Positions 8,687 through 17,505 of a DNA stretch of 64,000 nt are shown here, piece after piece. A program made the position numbers and the translations under genes. Below the pieces are notes generated by a model, which saw nothing but the letters and a program-made list of their open reading frames with translations, was not told the origin of the DNA and ran no database searches. The DNA lies in the NCBI RefSeq assembly GCF_030380735.1, contig NZ_JAUDRZ010000026.1, positions 372,001 through 436,000 of the forward strand, in the 5' to 3' direction. Numbering within the stretch: the first letter of the stretch is position 1; every line of letters begins with the position of its first letter. The DNA is from Rhizobium sp. S152 (GTDB lineage Bacteria; Pseudomonadota; Alphaproteobacteria; Rhizobiales; Rhizobiaceae).

Positions 8687-9622
8687 TTACTTTTGCAATT
8701 CGTGTTTGATCTTCCAGCGGTCGTGGTACCACAACCACTGCTCCGGATTCTCTCGAACCCAACTCTCTACCTTGTCGTTCAAAAGCTGCGCCGTTGCAAC
8801 CATATTGAGATTGCCGTTGGCGTCCCGCGGCATATCGAGCTTCGGTTCAATCTCGAGTCGGTAGCGATTCCCAGGCAACCGGATGCAGCGGGCTGGGTAG
8901 ACCTCGCAGTTGAACTGGCGCACCAGTTTTCCAAGCAACGGATTGGTCTTCACGTCCCGCCCGAAGAATGTGGTCTTCAGCCCCTTTCGGAACTTCTGGT
9001 CCACCAGCACGCCCACCCCCTGCCCGGCTTCCAGCTGTCGCGCCAGCGCGAAGGACGACCCGGCATGCGACGGCACGAGATTGCCCATGCGGGCACTGCG
9101 GAAATCGAAAACCTTCTCGGCAACGTAGGGGTTGTTCGGCGGACGGAACAGAACGGTGACGTTCAGCCCGAATGCGGCGCCGGCCACCGGCAGAAGCTCG
9201 AAATTGCCGGTATGGGCCGTAAACACGATGAACGGACGCGGATTGTCGCGAAGCTCGAGGAAGATCGGAATACCCGACACCTCGATCCGGCCCGGCTCGT
9301 CGCGCGTCGGGTCGAAGTCGAACAGCCGGTCGAGGAACACGTATTCCGCGGCAAGCCGCCCCATGTTCCCCCAGCTGCCGAGCGCGATCGTCTCGATCTC
9401 GGCTTGGCTTTTCTCGGGAAAGGCGTTGCGCAGATTGAGCAGCATCAGCCTATGCCGCGACGTGTGCGGCCCGATCTTGCGTGTCGCCCAGTCGATGAAG
9501 TTGATCGCACCATCAGCCGGAAAGATCTTCAGGAACGTCAGGAAACCGAACACGACCTGAGCGATCAGCCACTGGCGAAAGTGGTCGAGCTTCAGGACGA
9601 TCCTGGTAATGAAGAGCTTCAA
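8687..9622 (-). CDS. lpxXL: Lipid A very-long-chain acyltransferase LpxXL
   Basis: 311-aa inner-membrane acyltransferase of the LpxL/HtrB family. It is expected to transfer 27-hydroxyoctacosanoate from AcpXL onto lipid A. The HX4E acyltransferase motif is visible in FIVFTAHTGNFELLPVAGA, followed by the VLFRPPNNPY and VGVLVDQKFRKG blocks typical of the family, and an N-terminal hydrophobic anchor. It is the last gene of the acpXL cluster and starts 4 bp after the dehydrogenase stop. The assignment rests on family plus this very characteristic rhizobial context. Confidence 0.93.
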   Translation of the reverse strand: MKLFITRIVLKLDHFRQWLIAQVVFGFLTFLKIFPADGAINFIDWATRKIGPHTSRHRLMLLNLRNAFPEKSQAEIETIALGSWGNMGRLAAEYVFLDRLFDFDPTRDEPGRIEVSGIPIFLELRDNPRPFIVFTAHTGNFELLPVAGAAFGLNVTVLFRPPNNPYVAEKVFDFRSARMGNLVPSHAGSSFALARQLEAGQGVGVLVDQKFRKGLKTTFFGRDVKTNPLLGKLVRQFNCEVYPARCIRLPGNRYRLEIEPKLDMPRDANGNLNMVATAQLLNDKVESWVRENPEQWLWYHDRWKIKHELQK

Positions 9623-9626
9623 CGGA

Positions 9627-10655
9627 TCAATCCATCTTCAGGATGATCTTGCCGAAAATCTGGCGCGACTCCATGCGCTCCAGCGCCTTGTCGATGCTGT
9701 CGAAATCGACTTCCGTGTCGATGACGGGATGGACGAGCCCGCGGCCCATCTTCTGCATGGCATCGGCCATGTTCTCCATGCGGCAGCCGAACGAGCCAAG
9801 CAGTTTCAGCTGCTGCTGGAACAGCATCATCAGGTTCATTTCGGTCGAAACGCCAGATGTCGAGCCGCAAGTTACGAGCCTGCCGCCGCGCTTCAGGCAG
9901 AACATCGATGCCGCCCAGGTGTCCTTGCCGACATGTTCGAAGACGACGTCGACGCCCTTCTTCTTGGTCAGTTTGCGCACCACGCCCTCGAAGCGATCTG
10001 TGCGGTAATTGATCACGTGATCGGCGCCAAGCGCCTTGGCCTTCTCGATCTTGTCGTCGGAACCGACGGTGGTGATCACGGTACAGCCGATCTTCTTGGC
10101 AAGCTGGATCGCCGCCGAACCGATGCCGGAGCCGCCGGCGTGAATCAGGATCGTCTCGCCCGGCTCCAGCTTGGCATTGTCGAACAGCATATGCTCGACC
10201 GTGCCGAAGGTAACGGGAGCGAGTGCCGCGCCGACGGCATCGACGCCGGGAGGTGCCGGAACCAGCAGGCGGGCCGGCAGGTTGACCTTCTCCTGTGCAA
10301 AGCCGTCGAGATGGAAGCCGTGAACGCCGGAGACATGTTCGCAGAGATTGTCTCGTCCCTCGCGGCACGGACGGCAGAGACCGCAGGTGCGCGCGCCGTA
10401 GATGGAAACGAGCTGGCCCGGCAGCACGTTGGATACGCCGGGACCGATGCTCTCGACGACGCCGGATGCTTCCGCGCCGATGACGAGCGGCATCTTGCGC
10501 TTGGCGAAGGCCATGCCGCGCCAGCCCCATACGTCGATATGGTTGAGGGCGACCGCCTTGACCCTGAGCGTCACCTCGCCGGCGCCGGGAGCCTCCGGCT
10601 CGGGCAGGTCGGTGATCTCAAGCTTGCGGTCGTCGATCAGTTGCAAAGCGCGCAT
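9627..10655 (-). CDS. Zinc-type alcohol dehydrogenase/quinone reductase-like protein of the acpXL cluster
   Basis: 342-aa medium-chain dehydrogenase/reductase. The zinc-binding GAEASGVVESIGPGV segment, a four-Cys structural zinc lobe (CGLCRPCREGRDNLCEH) and the nucleotide-binding motif HAGGSGIGSAAIQLAKKIGC are all readable. It lies between the second ketosynthase and lpxXL in the VLCFA lipid A cluster. In rhizobia this gene is a conserved member of the cluster and may take part in forming the 27-hydroxy very-long-chain chain, possibly as an enoyl reductase, though this is not settled. Cytosolic. Confidence 0.9.
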   Translation of the reverse strand: MRALQLIDDRKLEITDLPEPEAPGAGEVTLRVKAVALNHIDVWGWRGMAFAKRKMPLVIGAEASGVVESIGPGVSNVLPGQLVSIYGARTCGLCRPCREGRDNLCEHVSGVHGFHLDGFAQEKVNLPARLLVPAPPGVDAVGAALAPVTFGTVEHMLFDNAKLEPGETILIHAGGSGIGSAAIQLAKKIGCTVITTVGSDDKIEKAKALGADHVINYRTDRFEGVVRKLTKKKGVDVVFEHVGKDTWAASMFCLKRGGRLVTCGSTSGVSTEMNLMMLFQQQLKLLGSFGCRMENMADAMQKMGRGLVHPVIDTEVDFDSIDKALERMESRQIFGKIILKMD

Positions 10656-10709
10656 GGCAAAGTCCTTCGCCCGAAGGCGTTCTCTATCTCTTGTTGGATC
10701 GGAAACCGA

Positions 10710-11996
10710 TTAAGCCGGTTCGAGCGCCATGACAAGGCTGGCGTTCTGACCGCCGAAGCCGAACGAGTTGGAAAGCACGGCATTGACCTGCGCATCCCGC
10801 TTCTTGTTCGGCACGACATCGAGCACGATGGCGGGATCCGGATTGGTGTAATTGATGGTCGGCGGCAGCGTTCCCGTCAGCATGGTCTGCAGCGAGAAAA
10901 CGGCCTCGACGGCGCCCGCGGCTGTCAGCGTATGGCCGATCATCGACTTGTTCGACGACAGCGGGATCGACGCCAGCCGCTCCCCGAAGACGGCGAACAT
11001 GGAGCTGTACTCCATCTTGTCGTTCTCGGGCGTCGAGGTGCCGTGCGCATTGATGTAGCCGATATCACCCTCACCCATGCCGGCATCGGCAAGTGCTGCG
11101 CGGATCGTGGCGATCGCAGGGCCGCCATCCGGCGACGAACGCGTACGGTGGAAGGAATCGGCCTTGTCGCCGGCGCCCTTCATGATGCCGAGCACCTTGG
11201 CGCCGCGGGCAATCGCCGCTTCCAGCGATTCCAGCACCAGGGTTGCTGCACCCTCGGCGATGACGAAGCCGTCGCGATCCTTGCTGAAAGGCTTGGACGC
11301 CTTTGTCGGCGGGTCGTTCTGCGTCGAGAGAGCCGACAGCAGCGAGAAGCGGATCAACGCTTCGGCGCTCACCGAACCGTCGGTCGCGACCGCAAGCGCA
11401 CGGCTCGTGCGGCCCTGGCGGATCGCCTCGATACCGAGCTGGATGGCTGTCGCGCCAGAAGCACAGGCCGTTGAAAGCGTCACCGGCAGGCCGCGTGTGC
11501 CAAAACGGTCGGAAAGCCGCTCGGAGATCGCCCCGAACAGCGAAGCCTCGTGAAAGGCGGCGTCCGGGCGCTGGCGCATGGCGGCCAGGAACCGGTCATA
11601 GGCGTCGCCGGCATGATCGGCCGGCGGCGAACGATCGGCAAGTTCGAAGCGCGCGCTCCATTCCGGTTCGATCGGCGGAGCGGCAAGAAAAAGCGGGCCG
11701 TTGAAATCGCCGGTAATGTCGGCATCGGCAAGCGCCTCGATGGTCGTCTCGCGCGCGAAAGCGTAGGAGCGCTCGACGGCGTTGGCGACCGGGATGTCGA
11801 TGAAATCGACGGTGCCGGCGATGCGGGTGGAGAGGCCGTCGGTCGGGAAGCGGTTGATCTCGTGAATCCCCGACTTGCCCGAGGTCAGCGCCGACCAGTT
11901 GTCCTTCAATCCCTGGCCTAGCGACGTCATGATACCGACGCCGGTTACCGCGACGATCGGGCGGCCGAGATGATCCTTGTAAGCCGAATCTGTCAT
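10710..11996 (-). CDS. fabF1XL: Beta-ketoacyl-ACP synthase (catalytic partner) of VLCFA synthesis
   Basis: 428-aa FabF-type condensing enzyme. The Cys-His-His triad is complete: Cys in TLSTACASGATAIQLG, His in YINAHGTSTPEND, and His in NKSMIGHTLTAAGAVEAV. I chose the ATG at 11996 with an AGGAG site; the frame also has a GTG at 12011 that overlaps the upstream stop. It should elongate acyl chains on AcpXL to C28. Its neighbour at 12008-13204 is a second, catalytically incomplete ketosynthase, and the two may work as a pair. Confidence 0.92.
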   Translation of the reverse strand: MTDSAYKDHLGRPIVAVTGVGIMTSLGQGLKDNWSALTSGKSGIHEINRFPTDGLSTRIAGTVDFIDIPVANAVERSYAFARETTIEALADADITGDFNGPLFLAAPPIEPEWSARFELADRSPPADHAGDAYDRFLAAMRQRPDAAFHEASLFGAISERLSDRFGTRGLPVTLSTACASGATAIQLGIEAIRQGRTSRALAVATDGSVSAEALIRFSLLSALSTQNDPPTKASKPFSKDRDGFVIAEGAATLVLESLEAAIARGAKVLGIMKGAGDKADSFHRTRSSPDGGPAIATIRAALADAGMGEGDIGYINAHGTSTPENDKMEYSSMFAVFGERLASIPLSSNKSMIGHTLTAAGAVEAVFSLQTMLTGTLPPTINYTNPDPAIVLDVVPNKKRDAQVNAVLSNSFGFGGQNASLVMALEPA

Positions 11997-12007
11997 TTGC
12001 TCGCTCC

Positions 12008-13204
12008 TCACGCTTCCGCGGAAAGTACCGCGACGCCTTCGCCGCGCTGATGGCCGACCGTCGTCACGACGGCAGCCTTGGTACCTGAAGTCATCGGCTT
12101 CTCCTTCGATGCATCGAAGGAAGGAACCTTGGCGGCGTTGTCTACGGCAAGTGCGGCAAGCGCCAGACCGACCGTGAACTGCGCCTCAAGCCCGTGGCCG
12201 GTGACGCCGCCGAAGCCGCGAACGGCAGCACCTGGAAGCTTGCGCTCCAGAACGGCCAGTTCGCGGGCTGCCAGATCGGGAATGCCGGTCGAGCCGGAGA
12301 AGATCGCCGTGCTCTCGGGCGGGAGTGCGCTTGCCGGTTCCAGCAGCCGCTCGAGACGCTTCTCGAGGTTGCCGGCGCCGCGATTGCCACGATCGCCCTC
12401 GATCGCGGTTATCGTCGAATAGATATGCGCGCCCCGCGCCTCGGCATGGGCACGCGATTCCAGCACGAGGAAGGCACCGAGCGACCCGCTGATGACCCCG
12501 CCCTCGTCACGCGACCAGAGCGGCTTCCATTCGCCGCGGCTGTGGACGTTGATGGCTTCGAACAGCAGCACCATGTCGAGGCGTTCCGCCGAAAAGGCGC
12601 CGCCGACCAGTGCATGCGAGGATTCACCCGACTTGATGCGGTAGAAGGCCGTCTCGACAGCCGAGATGCCGGCCGCTTCCTCGCCCATGAAGGTACGCGA
12701 CGAGCCGGTGACCTTGTGGACGATCGAAATATTGCCCGCAAGCAGATTGGAGAGCTGCGCCAGGAACAGCGTCGGTCGCAGTTCGGTCGTCAGCTTCTCG
12801 TTGAGCAGCACTTCGCGGTCGTTGCGTTTCAGGCCTTCGTCCACGATCAGCGTATCGACGTTGATGTCGCGCTCGCCGCCGCCGGCCGCCACGATCATGT
12901 CCATCGTGCCGCAAGCCTCGGCGTCATCCTTGAAGCCGGCGTCATCGAGCGCCAGGCCGGCGGCAAACACGCCGATGCGCTGCCAGTTTTCCATCTGGCG
13001 CTGGTCACCGCGCTTGGCGATCTGCTGCGACCAGTCCACCTCGGGCAGCGGATGCAACGGATATGGCTTGAATTTTTCGGTTTCGACGATGGTCTTCGGG
13101 GCACCGTCGGCGGTGAGCAACGCGATATGCGCTTCCTTGCCGACACCCTGGCACGTCACGATACCGATGCCGGAAATGACGACATCGTTTTGAGCCTTGC
13201 TCAT
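12008..13204 (-). CDS. fabF2XL: Ketosynthase-like protein lacking the catalytic Cys (chain-length-factor-like)
   Basis: 398-aa thiolase-fold protein of the FabF family. Where a ketosynthase has its nucleophile Cys, this one reads IVHKVTGSSRTFMGEEAAGI, with no Cys. The first active-site His motif (NAHGTST) is replaced by AIFSGSTGIPD. A late GH remains in FGGVTGHGLEAQ. It is followed directly by the complete ketosynthase and overlaps fabZ by 4 bp. The arrangement recalls the KS-alpha/KS-beta (chain-length factor) pairs of type II polyketide synthases. The missing residues are seen directly; the role as non-catalytic partner is inferred. Confidence 0.88.
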   Translation of the reverse strand: MSKAQNDVVISGIGIVTCQGVGKEAHIALLTADGAPKTIVETEKFKPYPLHPLPEVDWSQQIAKRGDQRQMENWQRIGVFAAGLALDDAGFKDDAEACGTMDMIVAAGGGERDINVDTLIVDEGLKRNDREVLLNEKLTTELRPTLFLAQLSNLLAGNISIVHKVTGSSRTFMGEEAAGISAVETAFYRIKSGESSHALVGGAFSAERLDMVLLFEAINVHSRGEWKPLWSRDEGGVISGSLGAFLVLESRAHAEARGAHIYSTITAIEGDRGNRGAGNLEKRLERLLEPASALPPESTAIFSGSTGIPDLAARELAVLERKLPGAAVRGFGGVTGHGLEAQFTVGLALAALAVDNAAKVPSFDASKEKPMTSGTKAAVVTTVGHQRGEGVAVLSAEA

Positions 13205-13683
13205 CCGTTCACTCCCTGTGCAGCGATGGCATCCATGAGACCCACCTCACCTGCACGCTTCTTGACGATATCTCCGAGCGGAACTTCGCTGAAAGGCATG
13301 GTGCGCAGCTTCAGTTGCGCATCGCAGACCTTCTTTCCGCCGCTCGTGATCTTGGCCTTGGTCACGGCGAAGCCGGACCCGTCGTGCTCGAGAAACGCCT
13401 CTATGTCGAGGACCGCCTCAGGCTCCACGAAGGTGCGCATCTTGGCGCCGTCCACGGACATCAGGAAAGGCATCGCCGAAAAATCGGTCGCCGCCAGCAC
13501 CAGCATGCCGGAGGCCTGCGCCATGGTTTCGATCAGGAGCACGCCCGGAACGAGGGGCATTCCGGGAAAGTGACCTTCGAACACCGGGCTCTTCGCCGGC
13601 ACGACGGAACGCGCCTTGAGCGTGCCCTTTTGAAGGTCGACCGCCTCGATGCGGTCAATCATCTGGAAGTATTCCAGCAGCAT
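13201..13683 (-). CDS. fabZXL: 3-hydroxyacyl-ACP dehydratase, FabZ-like
   Basis: 160-aa hot-dog-fold dehydratase. The catalytic His and Glu are readable in VFEGHFPGMPLVPGVLLIETMAQASG. The frame is open to 13740 but the start at 13683 (MLLEYFQMIDRIEAVD) matches the family. It removes water from 3-hydroxyacyl-AcpXL during VLCFA elongation. It lies downstream of acpXL and overlaps the next gene by 4 bp. Confidence 0.92.
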   Translation of the reverse strand: MLLEYFQMIDRIEAVDLQKGTLKARSVVPAKSPVFEGHFPGMPLVPGVLLIETMAQASGMLVLAATDFSAMPFLMSVDGAKMRTFVEPEAVLDIEAFLEHDGSGFAVTKAKITSGGKKVCDAQLKLRTMPFSEVPLGDIVKKRAGEVGLMDAIAAQGVNG

Positions 13684-13799
13684 CGGATCCTCCGGCCGGA
13701 TGAGGCACCGCGCCCTCCGGTTAGGCCTACTTAGGAACAAAACCGCCCGGCCGCCATGTTAAACGGCGGCAGGGCGGAGAAAAAAGATGGCGATATCGC

Positions 13800-14078
13800 T
13801 CAGGCCTTGGCGGCACGCAGCTCGTCGATCTTGGCACAGAGGTTCTTCAGCACGAAATACTCTTCCGTGGAGACCTTGCCCTCGTTGACTTCCTGCGTCC
13901 ACTTTTCGAGCGGAATCTTGATGCCGAACTCCTTGTCGATCGCAAAGACGATATCGAGGAAGTCGAGGCTGTCGATACCGAGGTCGTCGATCGTATGGCT
14001 CTCCGGCGTGATCGTGTCACGATCGATCTCGCTGGTTTCTGCAATGATGTCGGCAACTTTATCGAATGTAGCGGTCAC
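13800..14078 (-). CDS. acpXL: Acyl carrier protein AcpXL
   Basis: 92-aa specialised acyl carrier protein that carries the C28 hydroxy fatty acid destined for lipid A. The phosphopantetheine serine lies in DDLGIDSLDFLDIVFAID, and the C-terminal FVLKNLCAKIDELRAAKA is typical of AcpXL. I chose the GTG at 14078 because GAGGT precedes it and the protein then begins (M)TATFDKVAD as in known AcpXL; an in-frame ATG lies 12 bp upstream. It is the first gene of the operon, with its promoter in the 14079-14222 gap. Confidence 0.93.
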   Translation of the reverse strand: MTATFDKVADIIAETSEIDRDTITPESHTIDDLGIDSLDFLDIVFAIDKEFGIKIPLEKWTQEVNEGKVSTEEYFVLKNLCAKIDELRAAKA

Positions 14079-14222
14079 GCTATACCTCATGGAAATAACA
14101 AATTCTCCCCCTCATAGGCAAATCCGGCTCAAAAGCCAATGGTTTCGTCAGCCGGCTTCCGCAATTTGCGTGGGCAGTGTTGCCGAAACAGCGATTGGCT
14201 GGGCGCACTATCGTCGTGGGAG

Positions 14223-15203
14223 CTAGAGAAGCAGCAGGAAAAACACCAGCGCGATACCGGCCAGAAACGAGCAGCTGGCGTAAAAGACCGATACGCCGTC
14301 GCGAATATCGCCCACCGTCGCCGTATCGCGCCCGTCCTTGTTGATCATCGGCTCCATCACCACTTCGCCGCCATAGACGCGAGGACCGGCAAGCTGGACG
14401 TCGAGCGCGCCGGCTATCGCCGCTTCGGGACGACCGGAATTGGGTGAGCGATGCAGGCCGCCATCGCGCGCGGCGATGCGAAACGCCTCCCGGCAGGCCG
14501 CAGCGCCGCGCCGGACGAGCGCGCCGGCTGCGATCAGCAGGATCGAAAGCCGTGCCGCCGGCCAGTTGGCGAGATCATCGAGGCGCGCCGAGGCCCAGCC
14601 GAAATCGATATATCGCTCCGACTTGTGGCCGATCATGGAATCGGCGGTGTTGAGCATCTTGTAGGCGAACAACCCGGGCAGGCCGAACACCGCGTACCAC
14701 AGCACCGGCGCAACGACGCCATCGGAGAAATTCTCGGCCAGGCTTTCAATCGCCGCCCGGCAGACGGCCGGTTCGTCCAAGGTTTCCGGATCGCGGCCGA
14801 CGATTCGCGACACAGCCAGCCGGCCGCCCGCAATTCCGCCGAGCTTCAACCCTTCGGCAACCGCCTCGACATGTTCGGCCAGGCTCTTCTGCGCCAGGAA
14901 CACCGACACGCAGATCACTTCGAGCAGGATGCCGGCAAGACCGAACAGCGCGAAGAACCAGTGCAGCACGAGCCCCACGACGACGCTGACGACGAGAAGT
15001 GCCGAAATCGCCAGCACACCATTGCGCCGCCGCTGCCCGGGGGGCAACTCACGACCGTTGAAACGTGCATCCATGGCGGAAATCGCCTTGCCGAAAAGTA
15101 CGACCGGGTGCGGCCAGCGTGCCCAGAGTGCCACCGGATCGCCGACGATCCGGTCGAGCAGCAAGGCGAGCACCAGCACGAGAAGGTTTAGATCGAATAT
15201 CAT
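14223..15203 (-). CDS. cobD: Adenosylcobinamide-phosphate synthase CobD (CbiB)
   Basis: 326-aa integral-membrane enzyme that attaches (R)-1-amino-2-propanol phosphate to adenosylcobyric acid. Family blocks are visible: LLLDRIVGDPVALWARWPHPV near the N-terminus, SLAENFSDGVVAPVLW, and NTADSMIGHKSERY. It is hydrophobic with several TM helices. It overlaps cobC by 4 bp and ends the cobA-B-C-D run. cobC, just upstream, makes the amino-propanol phosphate precursor, so the two steps are adjacent. Confidence 0.95.
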   Translation of the reverse strand: MIFDLNLLVLVLALLLDRIVGDPVALWARWPHPVVLFGKAISAMDARFNGRELPPGQRRRNGVLAISALLVVSVVVGLVLHWFFALFGLAGILLEVICVSVFLAQKSLAEHVEAVAEGLKLGGIAGGRLAVSRIVGRDPETLDEPAVCRAAIESLAENFSDGVVAPVLWYAVFGLPGLFAYKMLNTADSMIGHKSERYIDFGWASARLDDLANWPAARLSILLIAAGALVRRGAAACREAFRIAARDGGLHRSPNSGRPEAAIAGALDVQLAGPRVYGGEVVMEPMINKDGRDTATVGDIRDGVSVFYASCSFLAGIALVFFLLLL

Positions 15204-16201
15204 CGGCTATAATCCCGAAGCGCTACCGCAAGCCGTTCATCGCCGGCAGCATCCGCCGCGATCCCGAAGCGCAGCCAGTGCGGCGCGTAGTCGAACTTGC
15301 GCACCAGAATGCGGTTTCGGCAGAGATGCGCATGCAGCGCCGCTGCATCGTCATGCTCCACCAGCGTAAAGAGGTCCGTGCCCCCGGCGATCGTAATCCC
15401 TGCGGCGGAAAGAATCGCCCGCAACGCGGCGGCACGCTTGGTGAGGTTGCTACTTATTCCGCCGATTTCAGAGCGGAGCAGCCGTGACGCGATCGTCAGC
15501 GCCGGCCCGGACACAGCCCATGGCCCCAGCAACTCTTCGAAGCGCTCGAGAACGCTCGTGCTCGCAATGACGAAGCCAAGACGCAGACCGGCCAGCCCAA
15601 AAAACTTGCCGAATGAGCGGAAGATGACGAGATCCGGCAATTCCCTGGCATAGGGTGCAAGACTCATCTCACGCGCCGTATCACCGAACGCCTCATCGAC
15701 GACAAGCATCCCGCCTCGCGCCGCCAGCCGCTCGGCCAAGGCCGCAAGGACATCGGGCGCATAGACCCGCCCGGTCGGATTGTTCGGATTGACGACGACA
15801 ACGAGGCGGTGTCGCGGCGTTACCTGCTCGATGCCATCGACCAGATCGACGCTGCAACCGGCGGACCGGAACGCCCGCTCGTATTCGCCATAGGTCGGCC
15901 CGACGATCGCCACCCGCGCACCCTGTTCAATCAGGCGCGGCAACAACTGGATGACCGACTGCGTGCCGGGAACGGGGAGCGGCATGATATGGCCGCTGCG
16001 ATAAAAATCGCGCGCCGCCATCCGGGCCTCGTCGATCAGATGCCGGTCCGGCAGCCGATGCCAGGCACGCATCGGGATGTCAGGCAAGGAAACTGGGTTG
16101 GGGTTGATGCCCGTCGACAGATCGAGCCAATCCTCCGGCCGCCCGCCATGGAGCGCCGCGGCGGCAGTGATGCCGCCGCCATGCACGATCGGCGCATTCA
16201 T
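15200..16201 (-). CDS. cobC: Threonine-phosphate decarboxylase CobC
   Basis: 333-aa PLP-dependent class I/II aminotransferase-fold enzyme that decarboxylates L-threonine-O-3-phosphate to (R)-1-amino-2-propanol phosphate. The PLP lysine lies in IFRSFGKFFGLAGLRLGF. The VVNPNNPTGRVY motif and DEAF are also typical. The N-terminus (HGGGITAAAALHGGRPEDWLDLSTGINP) is characteristic of CobC. It overlaps both neighbours by 4 bp, so cobA-B-C-D are translationally coupled. Confidence 0.95.
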   Translation of the reverse strand: MNAPIVHGGGITAAAALHGGRPEDWLDLSTGINPNPVSLPDIPMRAWHRLPDRHLIDEARMAARDFYRSGHIMPLPVPGTQSVIQLLPRLIEQGARVAIVGPTYGEYERAFRSAGCSVDLVDGIEQVTPRHRLVVVVNPNNPTGRVYAPDVLAALAERLAARGGMLVVDEAFGDTAREMSLAPYARELPDLVIFRSFGKFFGLAGLRLGFVIASTSVLERFEELLGPWAVSGPALTIASRLLRSEIGGISSNLTKRAAALRAILSAAGITIAGGTDLFTLVEHDDAAALHAHLCRNRILVRKFDYAPHWLRFGIAADAAGDERLAVALRDYSR

Positions 16202-17505
16202 GCCGCGTCTCCGGCGAGATCGATCAGATGCATGTAGGACCCGGCCACCTGCCCACGCTGCAGACCGGCCTGACCGAGGTCGTTATCGAGAGCGTCTGTC
16301 ACCTGGAACAGCCGGTCGGCGTCGCCTTCCGAAATCACCGCCGAATAATGGAACTCATGCGCCGTCATCGGCTGCTCGAAGAAGGAGCTGTTGACCGGCT
16401 TCACCCGCCGGTAGCCGAGATGCCGCTTGCGATCCTCGTAAGTGGTCACGACGGGCAGGAGGCCGAGCATTTCATGTCGCTCGCCGCCGGCATCCACCAG
16501 CCCCTCGCCCAGCACCATATAGCCGCCGCACTCGCCGTAGATGCGCGCATCGCGCTGTGCCGCCGCCTTCATCCCCTCACGGAAATTGCTGGCCTGCGCG
16601 ATACGGCCCGCATGCAGTTCCGGATATCCGCCCGGCAGATAGATGGCGTCCGAAGTCACTTCCGGCGCTTCGTCGGCGAGCGGCGAGAAGAAGGAGATAT
16701 CCGCACCGCGCCGGCGCCAGCCAAGCAGCATATGCTCGTAGGAAAAGGCAAAGGCGATATCGCGCGCCACGGCGATCTTGCTGCCGAGCGGCGGCAGGCG
16801 GGCGATGTTGGCCGTCGACGGCCGGTTCAGCCCCTGGCGAGCGATCCGCAGCAGGAATTCGAAATTGCAGGAATCGGAAACAGCCTCCGCCGCGTGCTCG
16901 ATGAACTCCTCGAGCGTGCGATGCTCTCCCGCCTGCACCAGGCCCAGATGCCGCTCCGGCAGCGCCACTTCGTTGTCCCGACGCACGACGGCGATAATCG
17001 GCATGCGGATCGCGTCGAGCGCCTGGCGAAGCATCATCTCATGACGCTCGCCGCCGACCTTGTTCAGGATGACGCCGGCGATCCGGACATCGGCGCGAAA
17101 GCCGGCAAAGCCCGTGACCAGCGCCGCGACGGACTGCGACATGTGCGAGGCGTCGACCACGAGCACGACAGAGAGCCCGAGCATCGCCGCGAGATCGGCG
17201 GCCGTGCCGCGCCCGTCGGTCGCGCCGTCGAAAAGGCCCATCATCGCCTCGATGATGAGTATCCGGTCGCCGGAGCGATGCAGCGTCGCGTTGGCGGCAA
17301 TCAGCTCCGGCCGCATCGCCCACGGGTCGAAGTTGAGACAGGCGACGCCGCTCGCCGCCGCGTGAAAGGCGGGGTCGATGTAATCGGGGCCGGCCTTGCC
17401 CGGCGCGATCGCCACGCCACGCTTCTTCAGCGCGCGCAGAAGCCCCAGCGTCACGGTGGTCTTGCCCGACCCGGAGGACGGGGCTGCGATCAGCAAGCCG
17501 CTCAT
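16198..17505 (-). CDS. cobB: Cobyrinic acid a,c-diamide synthase CobB
   Basis: 435-aa two-domain amidase: an N-terminal P-loop ATPase-like domain (LLIAAPSSGSGKTTVTLGLL) and a C-terminal class I glutamine amidotransferase domain whose nucleophile Cys is in IYGECGGYMVLGEGL. In the aerobic pathway it amidates the a and c side chains of hydrogenobyrinic acid before cobalt insertion by CobNST. cobN is in this window; cobS and cobT are not. It overlaps cobA and cobC. Confidence 0.95.
   Translation of the reverse strand: MSGLLIAAPSSGSGKTTVTLGLLRALKKRGVAIAPGKAGPDYIDPAFHAAASGVACLNFDPWAMRPELIAANATLHRSGDRILIIEAMMGLFDGATDGRGTAADLAAMLGLSVVLVVDASHMSQSVAALVTGFAGFRADVRIAGVILNKVGGERHEMMLRQALDAIRMPIIAVVRRDNEVALPERHLGLVQAGEHRTLEEFIEHAAEAVSDSCNFEFLLRIARQGLNRPSTANIARLPPLGSKIAVARDIAFAFSYEHMLLGWRRRGADISFFSPLADEAPEVTSDAIYLPGGYPELHAGRIAQASNFREGMKAAAQRDARIYGECGGYMVLGEGLVDAGGERHEMLGLLPVVTTYEDRKRHLGYRRVKPVNSSFFEQPMTAHEFHYSAVISEGDADRLFQVTDALDNDLGQAGLQRGQVAGSYMHLIDLAGDAA

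Noticed and set aside
9609..11474. 621-aa plus-strand open frame across the lpxXL/adh/fabF region
   Set aside because: It is antisense to three well-supported genes and its protein is low-complexity and Arg/His-rich, typical of a shadow frame in GC-rich DNA.
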